From: Dimorphilus gyrociliatus
Taxonomy: Eukaryota > Annelida > Polychaeta > Dinophilidae
NCBI GenBank assembly: GCA_904063045.1
Contig: CAJFCJ010000045.1
Span: forward strand, 99,961-140,459
DNA: 40,499 nt
Direction: 5' to 3'
How positions within the stretch are numbered: the first letter of the stretch is position 1; each line of letters starts with the position of its first letter. A program made the translations under genes and the position numbers. A model generated the notes under the pieces. The model was not told where the DNA came from, did no database searches, and worked only from the letters and a program-made list of their open reading frames with translations. This document shows positions 9,915 to 20,600 of the stretch, piece after piece.

Positions 9915-10248
9915 TCTTTCCTCTTTTGTTTATTTATTGAATTTTCATCCAATGGTTTTGTTAATAATAGATATATATGTATATACTCAGACTGTAAAAA
10001 GCAATATTTTATCAATGTGAAGTATTATTTAAAAATATTAAATATTGTTGAAAAGTGAAATGGCAGGAAGTTCAATAGTGAAGGTGGTTGAAATAAACTT
10101 TCACTTTGGACAGCATATACTTCCAAAGGTAAGCTATATTTCCTAAATAAATTTGGATAAAGCATACCAAAGCATATATTCAAGCATTTCAGGTGAATAA
10201 TTTTTTTTTCTGTACAAGAATAATGATGAAATATAATTTTGCTTGCAG

Positions 10249-10398
10249 CATATCAACAATCTGATAAATGAACATCCCAAAAGAATTACAATGGATTTTG
10301 AAAAAGAACTATGGAAAGCATTAATAAAAATATACCCCATGACTGAATTTCAAGGTTGTGTGTTTCATTTCACACAAGCAGTTTATAGAAAAATACAG
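10249..10398 (+). pseudogene. MULE second-catalytic-Asp exon inside an intron of the PHD-FLYWCH copy
   Basis: A 50-codon exon with AG before and GTAAGT after encodes RITMDFEKELWKA and GCVFHFTQAVYRKIQ. It matches the 51-codon exon at 12703-12855. It keeps the catalytic Asp and the Cys/His pair. It lies between exons 10060-10128 and 10593-10772. All borders are phase 0, so it could be spliced in or be an inserted fragment. Immediately downstream lies the 16-bp tandem repeat. Confidence 0.75.
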
Positions 10399-10423
10399 GT
10401 AAGTTATTTTTATCCGGTTTATG

Positions 10424-10510
10424 GAGAAAACATCCACAAGAGAAAACGTCCACAAGAGAAAACGTCCACAAGAGAAAATATCCACAGGAGAAATGTCCAC
10501 AGTGGAAAAA
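10424..10510 (+). repeat. 16-bp tandem repeat (GAGAAAACGTCCACAA)
   Basis: About five imperfect copies, starting with GGTTTATGGAGAAAACATCC. The same start, in inverse orientation, bounds the arrays ending near 25185 and 27862. Confidence 0.9.
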
Positions 10511-12028
10511 GTCTATAGGGGAAAATGGCCATGGAAATTAAAATTAATAATGTATGTACATTGTAGTGATAATAAAAATTATGCAATGTCAGGTTCTCCA
10601 TTTTGTTGAGGAACTATTTCCTGTTTATGATTTCCTGTTTTTGTTCCATACAAAGGAGAGTTTGATTCAAATATTATCTGAAAAGGATATTTCACAAGTA
10701 CAACACAATATCAAAAAAATTCAATACACCAGAATATCTCTTGATAATTCTTTTAAATTGAATCAGTTTAAGGTAAAACTTTAATTAATAAAATCTCTTT
10801 TAAAATATTTGAGCAGCCATTTTGGGGTAACTCTCTCTTTTTACTGATAGATAATGGCATATTGCTACAATTGTAAGGAGAAAATGGTTGGAAGACAGCA
10901 TAAAGCAAAGTGTCAACTATGTCACCATTGGGTAATAATTCACAAGAAATGCATGAAAAGTAGGTTAAATTCAATTTTATAGCATATATCATTTTTTTAA
11001 ATGATTGTATTAACAGAAAATCATCTCTTTCTTTGCAATATTTGTGAAGATATTTCTAAGAGAACATGTTTGGTCACCTTACAACAGCTGTCTACTAGTC
11101 AAATCAAAACAGTGAACTCTGAAGTGGAAAAGGAAGTAGAGATGACATATGAAGTTCATAATACTATGAATGATGTTGTTGGTAATGGTCCAGATATTTA
11201 TGAAAATGAAAAAGAAAGTGATAGAAATATGAGAACAGATGTTGATGATAATGATGTTATTGTTGAAAACAACAGCACAGATCTAATGATTGGGTGTAAC
11301 ATTGAAATCACAACAGAAAATCATTCACAGGATTCAAATAATTTGATGGAAACTTCTTTCATAAATTCTCCAACATCAAAAAGAGTAGATATGGAGCCAA
11401 CTTTCAAAATTCTGAAAGGAATGAGTCAAAAAGGTAAAGACCTATTAGCCTATGATGGTTATATGTTTACAATAAAGATGAAAAGGTCAACAAAAATATT
11501 TTGGACATGTAGTGTAAGGAATAAGAACAACAAATGCCCAGCAAGTGTCAATCAATTGGAAGATCAATTCCATCCTGGAAGAATACCCCATTCCCATAAA
11601 AGAGAAGATGGACTGGAAAAGAAAATTTTAATTAAAAATGAAATTAAACAATTGTGTGAAATTGAAACTTTCTCTTCTGGAAAATCAAGAACCAGTGGCT
11701 ATATGGATATTACCCACCACATACCTGGTCAATATATGGTGAAGCAATCAGAACCAACAATGACCTGGAAGGATGGCACAATAGATTAAACAGGAATATC
11801 CATGCCAATTCTACATTGTATGTTATCATTGATGAATTAAAGAGAGAAGCAGAGTTGATTACATTGTACAAGAAATTATTAAGTGAGAAAAAGATATGTT
11901 GACAACAGAGAAAGCCTTATCAGAAAATTCAAAGTCAGATCTTTGGCTTATGGGAGCAATTTGAGGTCAGATTAATATCTGAAACAGATTTATTGGAAAA
12001 GGCAGCCAGCATTTATATAGCATCATAA

Positions 12029-12216
12029 CTCATTCATTTAGCTTGTTACCATGTTATAAACTTAGTCTTTTATAATTTTTTTGCAGTTTGTTTTGTAGTT
12101 ATTAGTTTTTGTTTTCAACATATCAAAATATCATAAATACAAATTATATATTTATTCTCTCAATTTTCCTTTTCATCTTAATCTCCAAAGGTTTTAAAAA
12201 GAAAAATTCTCTTTCA
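12029..12216. other. AT-rich spacer between MULE copies
   Basis: No coding sequence is recognised. Confidence 0.35.
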
Positions 12217-12378
12217 CTATGGACATTTTCTCCTCAGTTGTGGATGTTTTCTCCTGTGGATGTTTTTTTCTTGTGGACGTTTTCTCCTGTGGACATTTTC
12301 TCTTGTGGACGTTTTCTCCTCAGTTGTGGATGTTTTCTCCTGTGGACGTTTTCTCTTGTGGACGTTTTCTCCTGCACC
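12217..12378 (-). repeat. 16-bp tandem repeat, reverse orientation
   Basis: About nine imperfect copies of TGTGGACGTTTTCTCC, the reverse complement of the unit at 10424. The array is fused directly to the MULE exon that begins about 12391 and replaces its FLYWCH-coding 5' part. Confidence 0.9.
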
Positions 12379-12390
12379 CATTCATTCCTC

Positions 12391-14139
12391 CTGAATTTTT
12401 AAAGAAGGATATAAATATGAATAATGAGAGGATCATTATCTTTGCAACAAATCATCAATTGGAGCTATTGTCAAAGGGGGAAATTTGGTACCTTGATGGT
12501 ACTTTTAAGATTGCCAATGAACCTTTTATTCAAATGTACTCTATTCATGTATTTTTGAAAAAACATGGACAGCTTAAGCAAGTTCCATTGCTTTTTTCTT
12601 TTCTTTCTTCTAAAAAAAAGAGAGCATATAAGCTACTTTTCCAGGTAAGAATTACATTTCATAAATATACTTACTAATAAGTAATCATGTTAAATTTTTA
12701 AGGCTGTGAAGGATTTAGCTGAAAATTGTGCTCCTAAGAAAATAGTTTTAGACTATGAAAAGGCTGTTTGGAAAACTTTACAAAATATATGGGCTGATGC
12801 CATCTTCACTGGATGTTCATTTCACTGGTCTCAGGCAATATTTAGAAAAATTCAGGTTTATTAATTTCTAAAAATTTTAACAATCAAACTAATATTTGTT
12901 TTGTTTAAGGAACTCGGTTATAGCAGGGAATTTAGAAAAAAAGGGGAGCTTGGGAATCCATGAGAATGATTATGTCTTTACCATATTCACCTCATGGCAT
13001 GATTGAAAATCAATTCACTAAAATTCAAAATCAACTGACAAAAGAAAATAAACTGTCTGATTTGTTGGACTATGTGTCTAATACTTGGATAAAAAATATA
13101 TTTTGGTCTCCAGAGACTTGGTCTGTTTTTAATCAAAGCATAAGAACAAATAATTATCTGGAAGGTTATCATCAAAGGCTCAATAAAATTGTTGGAGAAA
13201 ATGTTTCTTTTTATTTAGTGATTGATGAGTTAAAGAGGGAGGCAGACGTGATAAATCTGTACAAAAAGCTTTTAAGTGAAAGAAAGTGTACTTTGTTGTA
13301 TTGTAATTGTAGGAATTTCTGCTTCTTCAGAACAGTATTCATCCTTTCCAATCATTTATCAATTTACCAAAGTACTGGTCCAATTAGAACCTTTCAAGTT
13401 CATCCACAAATAGTCTTAACAAATGTAATTTCAGTAGAAATAATTCAACAAAATACCAGTATTTCGTCCAAAGAATATGTATTGAGTAAATGAGTTTCTA
13501 GTTCTAAACAAGTAAGTTTAAACAACCAGTTAACAGTTAAAGAACTGAACTGACAAGCTGAGGAAATGCATTTCCTTTTATACATTTTCCAAAGCTTGGG
13601 TTCAAGTGGTCAAAGGATTACAAAGTTGAAATCTGATGGTCTCATAATTCTCATGTAACAAAAATATGAAAGACTGTTATATCACACATATAAAATATAA
13701 TCCTAAGATTAGGGCCACATGCCAAACATGTGCCACAGCAAACAGGCCTGTCTCATCAGCATCTGGTGTTTGACCTGCATCTTTTCCATGTTCTTTGTTC
13801 CTTTGTTAATTCCCAAGTAGCCACCATCTGTTACAGTCAAAGAGTCTATTTCGTAAGAAATAGAGTTCTTTCTAAAGTACTAAAAGCTAACTCTATGAAA
13901 TAAAAGTCTTTCTAAAGTTCCACCACTATAATTCCTACGAAATATAAGTATTTCTATAGTCACACCAGTCTAATTCCTATAAAATAGAAGTCTTTCTAAT
14001 GTACCCTTATATCTAAGTGCACAGAAAGATAATTAGACTTCAAAGGAAGACTTCTAACAAAATTCAAAAAGATCTTTTCTTAATTTGGGAAAATTTTAAA
14101 ACAGGTGAAATTAATGCAAACCAGGTTCTGCAGCTTTGA
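12391..14139 (+). pseudogene. MULE transposase copy, 5'-truncated, interrupted by a solo LTR
   Basis: Exon 12391-12644 holds the first catalytic Asp (WYLDGTFKIANEPF) and ends KLLFQ before GTAAGA. Exon 12703-12855 holds the second (KIVLDYEKAVWKT) and GCSFHWSQAIFRKIQ. The exon from 12910 starts ELGYSREFRKKG, has a 1-bp frameshift in a run of seven A near 12940, and continues with MRMIMSLPYSP to the catalytic Glu in RTNNYLEGYHQRLN (about 13147). At 13286 the coding sequence is cut by the LTR and resumes at 14024 (RKIIRLQRKTSNKIQ), ending at stop 14137-14139. All three catalytic acidic residues and the Cys/His pair are kept, so apart from the A-run frameshift and the LTR this is the least damaged catalytic core in the window. 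Confidence 0.88.
13287..14023 (-). mobile_element. Solo LTR (737 bp) with target-site duplication
   Basis: The ends are TGTACTTTG and GTGCACA, flanked by a perfect GAAAG duplication (13282-13286 and 14024-14028). It is nearly identical to 4852-5589, so both insertions are recent relative to the decay of their MULE hosts. In element orientation the last 69 bases form an ATG-initiated 23-codon frame (ATG at 13353-13355) ending exactly at the LTR edge. Confidence 0.95.
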
Positions 14140-14389
14140 TCAGAATTATATTATTGAAAATAATCGACAATACCCTGATATCAAAAAACTTTACTTGAAA
14201 ACACTGGTCATTTAATTGTAAAACTTGAAAAAAGTTTGTCTTTGTTTTAAAGTTGTTTACAAATAATCAATACACAATTTATATGGTAAACCTGAAGTTA
14301 GATTCGACAGAAAATGTCCCCAAATGCATGGTTTAACCCTAACCTAGCCCTTGTCTCTCTCTAACCTTTTTGATTACCCCTGTTTTCTG
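14140..14389. other. Non-coding spacer
   Basis: No gene seen. The AGAAAATGTCCCC at about 14310 is a lone relative of the AAAAYGYCC repeat cores. Confidence 0.35.
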
Positions 14390-14595
14390 TTGACCCCATT
14401 CAATTTGTGTCATTGTGGTTGAAAGTATTCAATTTTCTTTAAAAATTTCTTTCCAAAGCAGCACAGTTCATAATTTTCATGTGTTAAATTTTCTAAATTA
14501 TTTAAATATTGAACAAGAAATTTTTCATAGGCCATAATGATAGATGATTTTATTAATGATCATTCTTTTAAAGACTTCAAAAACAGATATGCATA

Positions 14596-14601
14596 TTTAT
14601 T
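14596..14601 (-). terminator. Possible poly(A) signal of the RING-LRR gene
   Basis: AATAAA on the minus strand, 23 bases after the stop codon at 14624-14626, in sequence also found after the dispersed copy at 2187. Confidence 0.45.
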
Positions 14602-14623
14602 AATTAAGTAACAGATATAATAG

Positions 14624-17600
14624 TTACTCAACTATGATGGAACAATTCTTTAGGAAATTTTCTAGATTTTTGCTCTGTTCTTTATTCAAATTACATTCAA
14701 CTAAGTAGAGACTTGTCAGTGTATTTGAAGATTTGTGAAGTGCTTCACAAAAATTAAAGTTTCCATCACCAATTCCAATATTCTTTGACAGTTGTAAGGT
14801 TTCTATTTTAGAACAATTCTTTAGAAATTTTCTAGATTTTTGCTCTGTTCTTTATTCAAATTACATTCAACTAAGTAGAGACTTGTCAGTGTATTTGAAG
14901 ATTTGTGAAGTGCTTCACAAAAATTAAAGTTTCCATCACCAATTCCAATATTCTTTGACAGTTGTAAGGTTTCTATTTTAGAACAATTCTTTAGAAAATT
15001 TTCTAGATTTTTGCTCTGTTCTTTATTCAAATTACATTCAACTAAGTAGAGACTTGTCAGTGTATTTGAAGATTTGTGAAGTGCTTCACAAAAATTAAAG
15101 TTTCCATCACCAATTCCAATATTCTTTGACAGTTGTAAGGTTTCTATTTTAGAACAATTCTTTAGAAAATTTTCTAGATTTTTGCTCTGTTCTTTATTCA
15201 AATTACATTCAACTAAGTAGAGACTTGTCAGTGTATTTGAAGATTTGTGAAGTGCTTCACAAAAATTAAAGTTTCCATCACCAATTCCAATATTCTTTGA
15301 CAGTTGTAAGGTTTCTATTTTAGAACAATTCTTTAGAAAATTTTCTAGATTTTTGCTCTGTTCTTTATTCAAATTACATTCAACTAAGTAGAGACTTGTC
15401 AGTGTATTTGAAGATTTGTGAAGTGCTTCACAAAAATTAAAGTTTCCATCACCAATTCCAATATTCTTTGACAGTTGTAAGGTTTCTATTTTAGAACAAT
15501 TCTTTAGAAAATTTTCTAGATTTTTGCTCTGTTCTTTATTCAAATTACATTCAACTAAGTAGAGACTTGTCAGTGTATTTGAAGATTTGTGAAGTGCTTC
15601 ACAAAAATTAAAGTTTCCATCACCAATTCCAATATTCTTTGACAGTTGTAAGGTTTCTATTTTAGAACAATTCTTTAGGAAATTTTCTAGATTTTTGCTC
15701 TGTTCTTTATTCAAATTACATTCAACTAAGTAGAGACTTGTCAGTGTATTTGAAGATTTGTGAAGTGCTTCACAAAAATTAAAGTTTCCATCACCAATTC
15801 CAATATTCTTTGACAGTTGTAAGGTTTCTATTTTAGAACAATTCTTTAGAAAATTTTCTAGATTTTTGCTCTGTTCTTTATTCAAATTACATTCAACTAA
15901 GTAGAGACTTGTCAGTGTATTTGAAGATTTGTGAAGTGCTTCACAAAAATTAAAGTTTCCATCACCAATTCCAATATTCTTTGACAGTTGTAAGGTTTCT
16001 ATTTTAGAACAATTCTTTAGAAAATTTTCTAGATTTTTGCTCTGTTCTTTATTCAAATTACATTCAACTAAGTAGAGACTTGTCAGTGTATTTGAAGATT
16101 TGTGAAGTGCTTCACAAAAATTAAAGTTTCCATCACCAATTCCAATATTCTTTGACAGTTGTAAGGTTTCTATTTTAGAACAATTCTTTAGAAATTTTCT
16201 AGATTTTTGCTCTGTTCTTTATTCAAATTACATTCAACTAAGTAGAGACTTGTCAGTGTATTTGAAGATTTGTGAAGTGCTTCACAAAAATTAAAGTTTC
16301 CATCACCAATTCCAATATTCTTTGACAGTTCTAAGGTTTCTATTTTAGAACAATTCTTTAGAAAATTTTCTAGATTTTTGCTCTGTTCTTTATTCAAATT
16401 ACATTCAACTAAGTAGAGACTTGTCAGTGTATTTGAAGATTTGTGAAGTGCTTCACAAAAATTAAAGTTTCCATCACCAATTCCAATATTCTTTGACAGT
16501 TGTAAGGTTTCTATTTTAGAACAATTCTTTAGGAAATTTTCTAGATTTTTGCTCTGTTCTTTATTCAAATTACATTCAACTAAGTAGAGACTTGTCAGTG
16601 TATTTGAAGATTTGTGAAGTGCTTCACAAAAATTAAAGTTTCCATCACCAATTCCAATATTCTTTGACAGTTGTAAGGTTTCTATTTTAGAACAATTCTT
16701 TAGAAAATTTTCTAGATTTTTGCTCTGTTCTTTATTCAAATTACATTCAACTAAGTAGAGACTTGTCAGTGTATTTGAAGATTTGTGAAGTGCTTCACAA
16801 AAATTAAAGTTTCCATCACCAATTCCAATATTCTTTGACAGTTGTAAGGTTTCTATTTTAGAACAATTCTTTAGAAAATTTTCTAGATTTTTGCTCTGTT
16901 CTTTATTCAAATTACATTCAACTAAGTAGAGACTTGTCAGTGTATTTGAAGATTTGTGAAGTGCTTCACAAAAATTAAAGTTTCCATCACCAATTCCAAT
17001 ATTCTTTGACAGTTGTAAGGTTTCTATTTTAGAACAATTCTTTAGAAAATTTTCTAGATTTTTGCTCTGTTCTTTATTCAAATTACATTCAACTAAGTAG
17101 AGACTTGTCAGTGTATTTGAAGATTTGTGAAGTGCTTCACAAAAATTAAAGTTTCCATCACCAATTCCAATATTCTTTGACAGTTCTAAGGTTTCTATTT
17201 TAGAACAATTCTTTAGAAAATTTTCTAGATTTTTGCTCTGTTCTTTATTCAAATTACATTCAACTAAGTAGAGACTTGTCAGTGTATTTGAAGATTTGTG
17301 AAGTGCTTCACAAAAATTAAAGTTTCCATCACCAATTCCAATATTCTTTGACAGTTGTAAGGTTTCTATTTTAGAACAATTCTTTAGAAAATTTTCTAGA
17401 TTTTTGCTCTGTTCTTTATTCAAATTACATTCAACTAAGTAGAGACTTGTCAGTGTATTTGAAGATTTGTGAAGTGCTTCACAAAAATTAAAGTTTCCAT
17501 CACCAATTCCAATATTCTTTGACAGTTGTAAGGTTTCTATTTTAGAACAATTCTTTAGAAAATTTTCTAGATTTTTGCTCTGTTCTTTATTCAAATTACA

Positions 17601-20600
17601 TTCAACTAAGTAGAGACTTGTCAGTGTATTTGAAGATTTGTGAAGTGCTTCACAAAAATTAAAGTTTCCATCACCAATTCCAATATTCTTTGACAGTTGT
17701 AAGGTTTCTATTTTAGAACAATTCTTTAGAAAATTTTCTAGATTTTTGCTCTGTTCTTTATTCAAATTACATTCAACTAAGTAGAGACTTGTCAGTGTAT
17801 TTGAAGATTTGTGAAGTGCTTCACAAAAATTAAAGTTTCCATCACCAATTCCAATATTCTTTGACAGTTGTAAGGTTTCTATTTTAGAACAATTCTTTAG
17901 AAAATTTTCTAGATTTTTGCTCTGTTCTTTATTCAAATTACATTCAACTAAGTAGAGACTTGTCAGTGTATTTGAAGATTTGTGAAGTGCTTCACAAAAA
18001 TTAAAGTTTCCATCACCAATTCCAATATTCTTTGACAGTTGTAAGGTTTCTATTTTAGAACAATTCTTTAGGAAATTTTCTAGATTTTTGCTCTGTTCTT
18101 TATTCAAATTACATTCAACTAAGTAGAGACTTGTCAGTGTATTTGAAGATTTGTGAAGTGCTTCACAAAAATTAAAGTTTCCATCACCAATTCCAATATT
18201 CTTTGACAGTTGTAAGGTTTCTATTTTAGAACAATTCTTTAGAAAATTTTCTAGATTTTTGCTCTGTTCTTTATTCAAATTACATTCAACTAAGTAGAGA
18301 CTTGTCAGTGTATTTGAAGATTTGTGAAGTGCTTCACAAAAATTAAAGTTTCCATCACCAATTCCAATATTCTTTGACAGTTCTAAGGTTTCTATTTTAG
18401 AACAATTCTTTAGAAAATTTTCTAGATTTTTGCTCTGTTCTTTATTCAAATTACATTCAACTAAGTAGAGACTTGTCAGTGTATTTGAAGATTTGTGAAG
18501 TGCTTCACAAAAATTAAAGTTTCCATCACCAATTCCAATATTCTTTGACAGTTGTAAGGTTTCTATTTTAGAACAATTCTTTAGAAAATTTTCTAGATTT
18601 TTGCTCTGTTCTTTATTCAAATTACATTCAACTAAGTAGAGACTTGTCAGTGTATTTGAAGATTTGTGAAGTGCTTCACAAAAATTAAAGTTTCCATCAC
18701 CAATTCCAATATTCTTTGACAGTTGTAAGGTTTCTATTTTAGAACAATTCTTTAGAAAATTTTCTAGATTTTTGCTCTGTTCTTTATTCAAATTACATTC
18801 AACTAAGTAGAGACTTGTCAGTGTATTTGAAGATTTGTGAAGTGCTTCACAAAAATTAAAGTTTCCATCACCAATTCCAATATTCTTTGACAGTTGTAAG
18901 GTTTCTATTTTAGAACAATTCTTTAGAAAATTTTCTAGATTTTTGCTCTGTTCTTTATTCAAATTACATTCAACTAAGTAGAGACTTGTCAGTGTATTTG
19001 AAGATTTGTGAAGTGCTTCACAAAAATTAAAGTTTCCATCACCAATTCCATTCCAATATTCTTTGACAGTTGTAAGGTTTCTATTTTAGAACAATTCTTT
19101 AGAAAATTTTCTAGATTTTTGCTCTGTTCTTTATTCAAATTACATTCAACTAAGTAGAGACTTGTCAGTGTATTTGAAGATTTGTGAAGTGCTTCACAAA
19201 AATTAAAGTTTCCATCACCAATTCCAATATTCTTTGACAGTTGTAAGGTTTCTATTTTAGAACAATTCTTTAGAAAATTTTCTAGATTTTTGCTCTGTTC
19301 TTTATTCAAATTACATTCAACTAAGTAGAGACTTGTCAGTGTATTTGAAGATTTGTGAAGTGCTTCACAAAAATTAAAGTTTCCATCACCAATTCCAATA
19401 TTCTTTGACAGTTGTAAGGTTTCTATTTTAGAACAATTCTTTAGAAAATTTTCTAGATTTTTGCTCTGTTCTTTATTCAAATTACATTCAACTAAGTAGA
19501 GACTTGTCAGTGTATTTGAAGATTTGTGAAGTGCTTCACAAAAATTAAAGTTTCCATCACCAATTCCAATATTCTTTGACAGTTGTAAGGTTTCTATTTT
19601 AGAACAATTCTTTAGAAAATTTTCTAGATTTTTGCTCTGTTCTTTATTCAAATTACATTCAACTAAGTAGAGACTTGTCAGTGTATTTGAAGATTTGTGA
19701 AGTGCTTCACAAAAATTAAAGTTTCCATCACCAATTCCAATATTCTTTGACAGTTGTAAGGTTTCTATTTTAGAACAATTCTTTAGGAAATTTTCTAGAT
19801 TTTTGCTCTGTTCTTTATTCAAATTACATTCAACTAAGTAGAGACTTGTCAGTGTATTTGAAGATTTGTGAAGTGCTTCACAAAAATTAAAGTTTCCATC
19901 ACCAATTCCAATATTCTTTGACAGTTGTAAGGTTTCTATTTTAGAACAATTCTTTAGAAAATTTTCTAGATTTTTGCTCTGTTCTTTATTCAAATTACAT
20001 TCAACTAAGTAGAGACTTGTCAGTGTATTTGAAGATTTGTGAAGTGCTTCACAAAAATTAAAGTTTCCATCACCAATTCCAATATTCTTTGACAGTTCTA
20101 AGGTTTCTATTTTAGAACAATTCTTTAGAAAATTTTCTAGATTTTTGCTCTGTTCTTTATTCAAATTACATTCAACTAAGTAGAGACTTGTCAGTGTATT
20201 TGAAGATTTGTGAAGTGCTTCACAAAAATTAAAGTTTCCATCACCAATTCCAATATTCTTTGACAGTTGTAAGGTTTCTATTTTAGAACAATTCTTTAGA
20301 AAATTTTCTAGATTTTTGCTCTGTTCTTTATTCAAATTACATTCAACTAAGTAGAGACTTGTCAGTGTATTTGAAGATTTGTGAAGTGCTTCACAAAAAT
20401 TAAAGTTTCCATCACCAATTCCAATATTCTTTGACAGTTGTAAGGTTTCTATTTTAGAACAATTCTTTAGAAATTTTCTAGATTTTGCTCTGTTCTTTAT
20501 TCAAATTACATTCAACTAAGTAGAGACTTGTCAGTGTATTTGAAGATTTGTGAAGTGCTTCACAAAAATTAAAGTTTCCATCACCAATTCCAATATTCTT

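Larger units (their letters stand above)
10060..12028 (+). pseudogene. PHD-FLYWCH-MULE transposase with internal deletion
   Basis: Inferred exons with GT-AG borders and compatible phases are 10060-10128 (MAGSSIVKVVEINFHFG), 10593-10772 (60 codons, helical), 10851-10959 and 11017 onward. The last two together form a C4HC3 PHD-like finger: CYNC, CQLCHHWVIIHKKC, then LFLCNIC. An acidic linker follows, then a FLYWCH domain (FKILKGMSQKGKDLLAYDGY, WTCSVRNKNNKCPAS, HSHKRE). Near 11690-11715 the protein jumps, in another frame, to the C-terminal catalytic Glu region (RTNNDLEGWHNRLNRN), a TGA at about 11899, and a MULE tail ending at stop 12026-12028. The catalytic Asp exons are therefore deleted. This is probably a deletion derivative that needs another copy's transposase. 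It shares the C-terminus with the copies at 4793 and 12391. Confidence 0.75.

Noticed and set aside
10419-10609. Basic repeat proteins encoded by the 16-bp arrays
   Set aside because: The 16-bp period is not a multiple of three, and the frames are by-products of the repeat.
14390-14624. An extra C-terminal exon after the LRR stop (frame with ENYELCCFGKK)
   Set aside because: No acceptor site gives the right frame, and the two copies differ mostly by amino-acid-changing bases.
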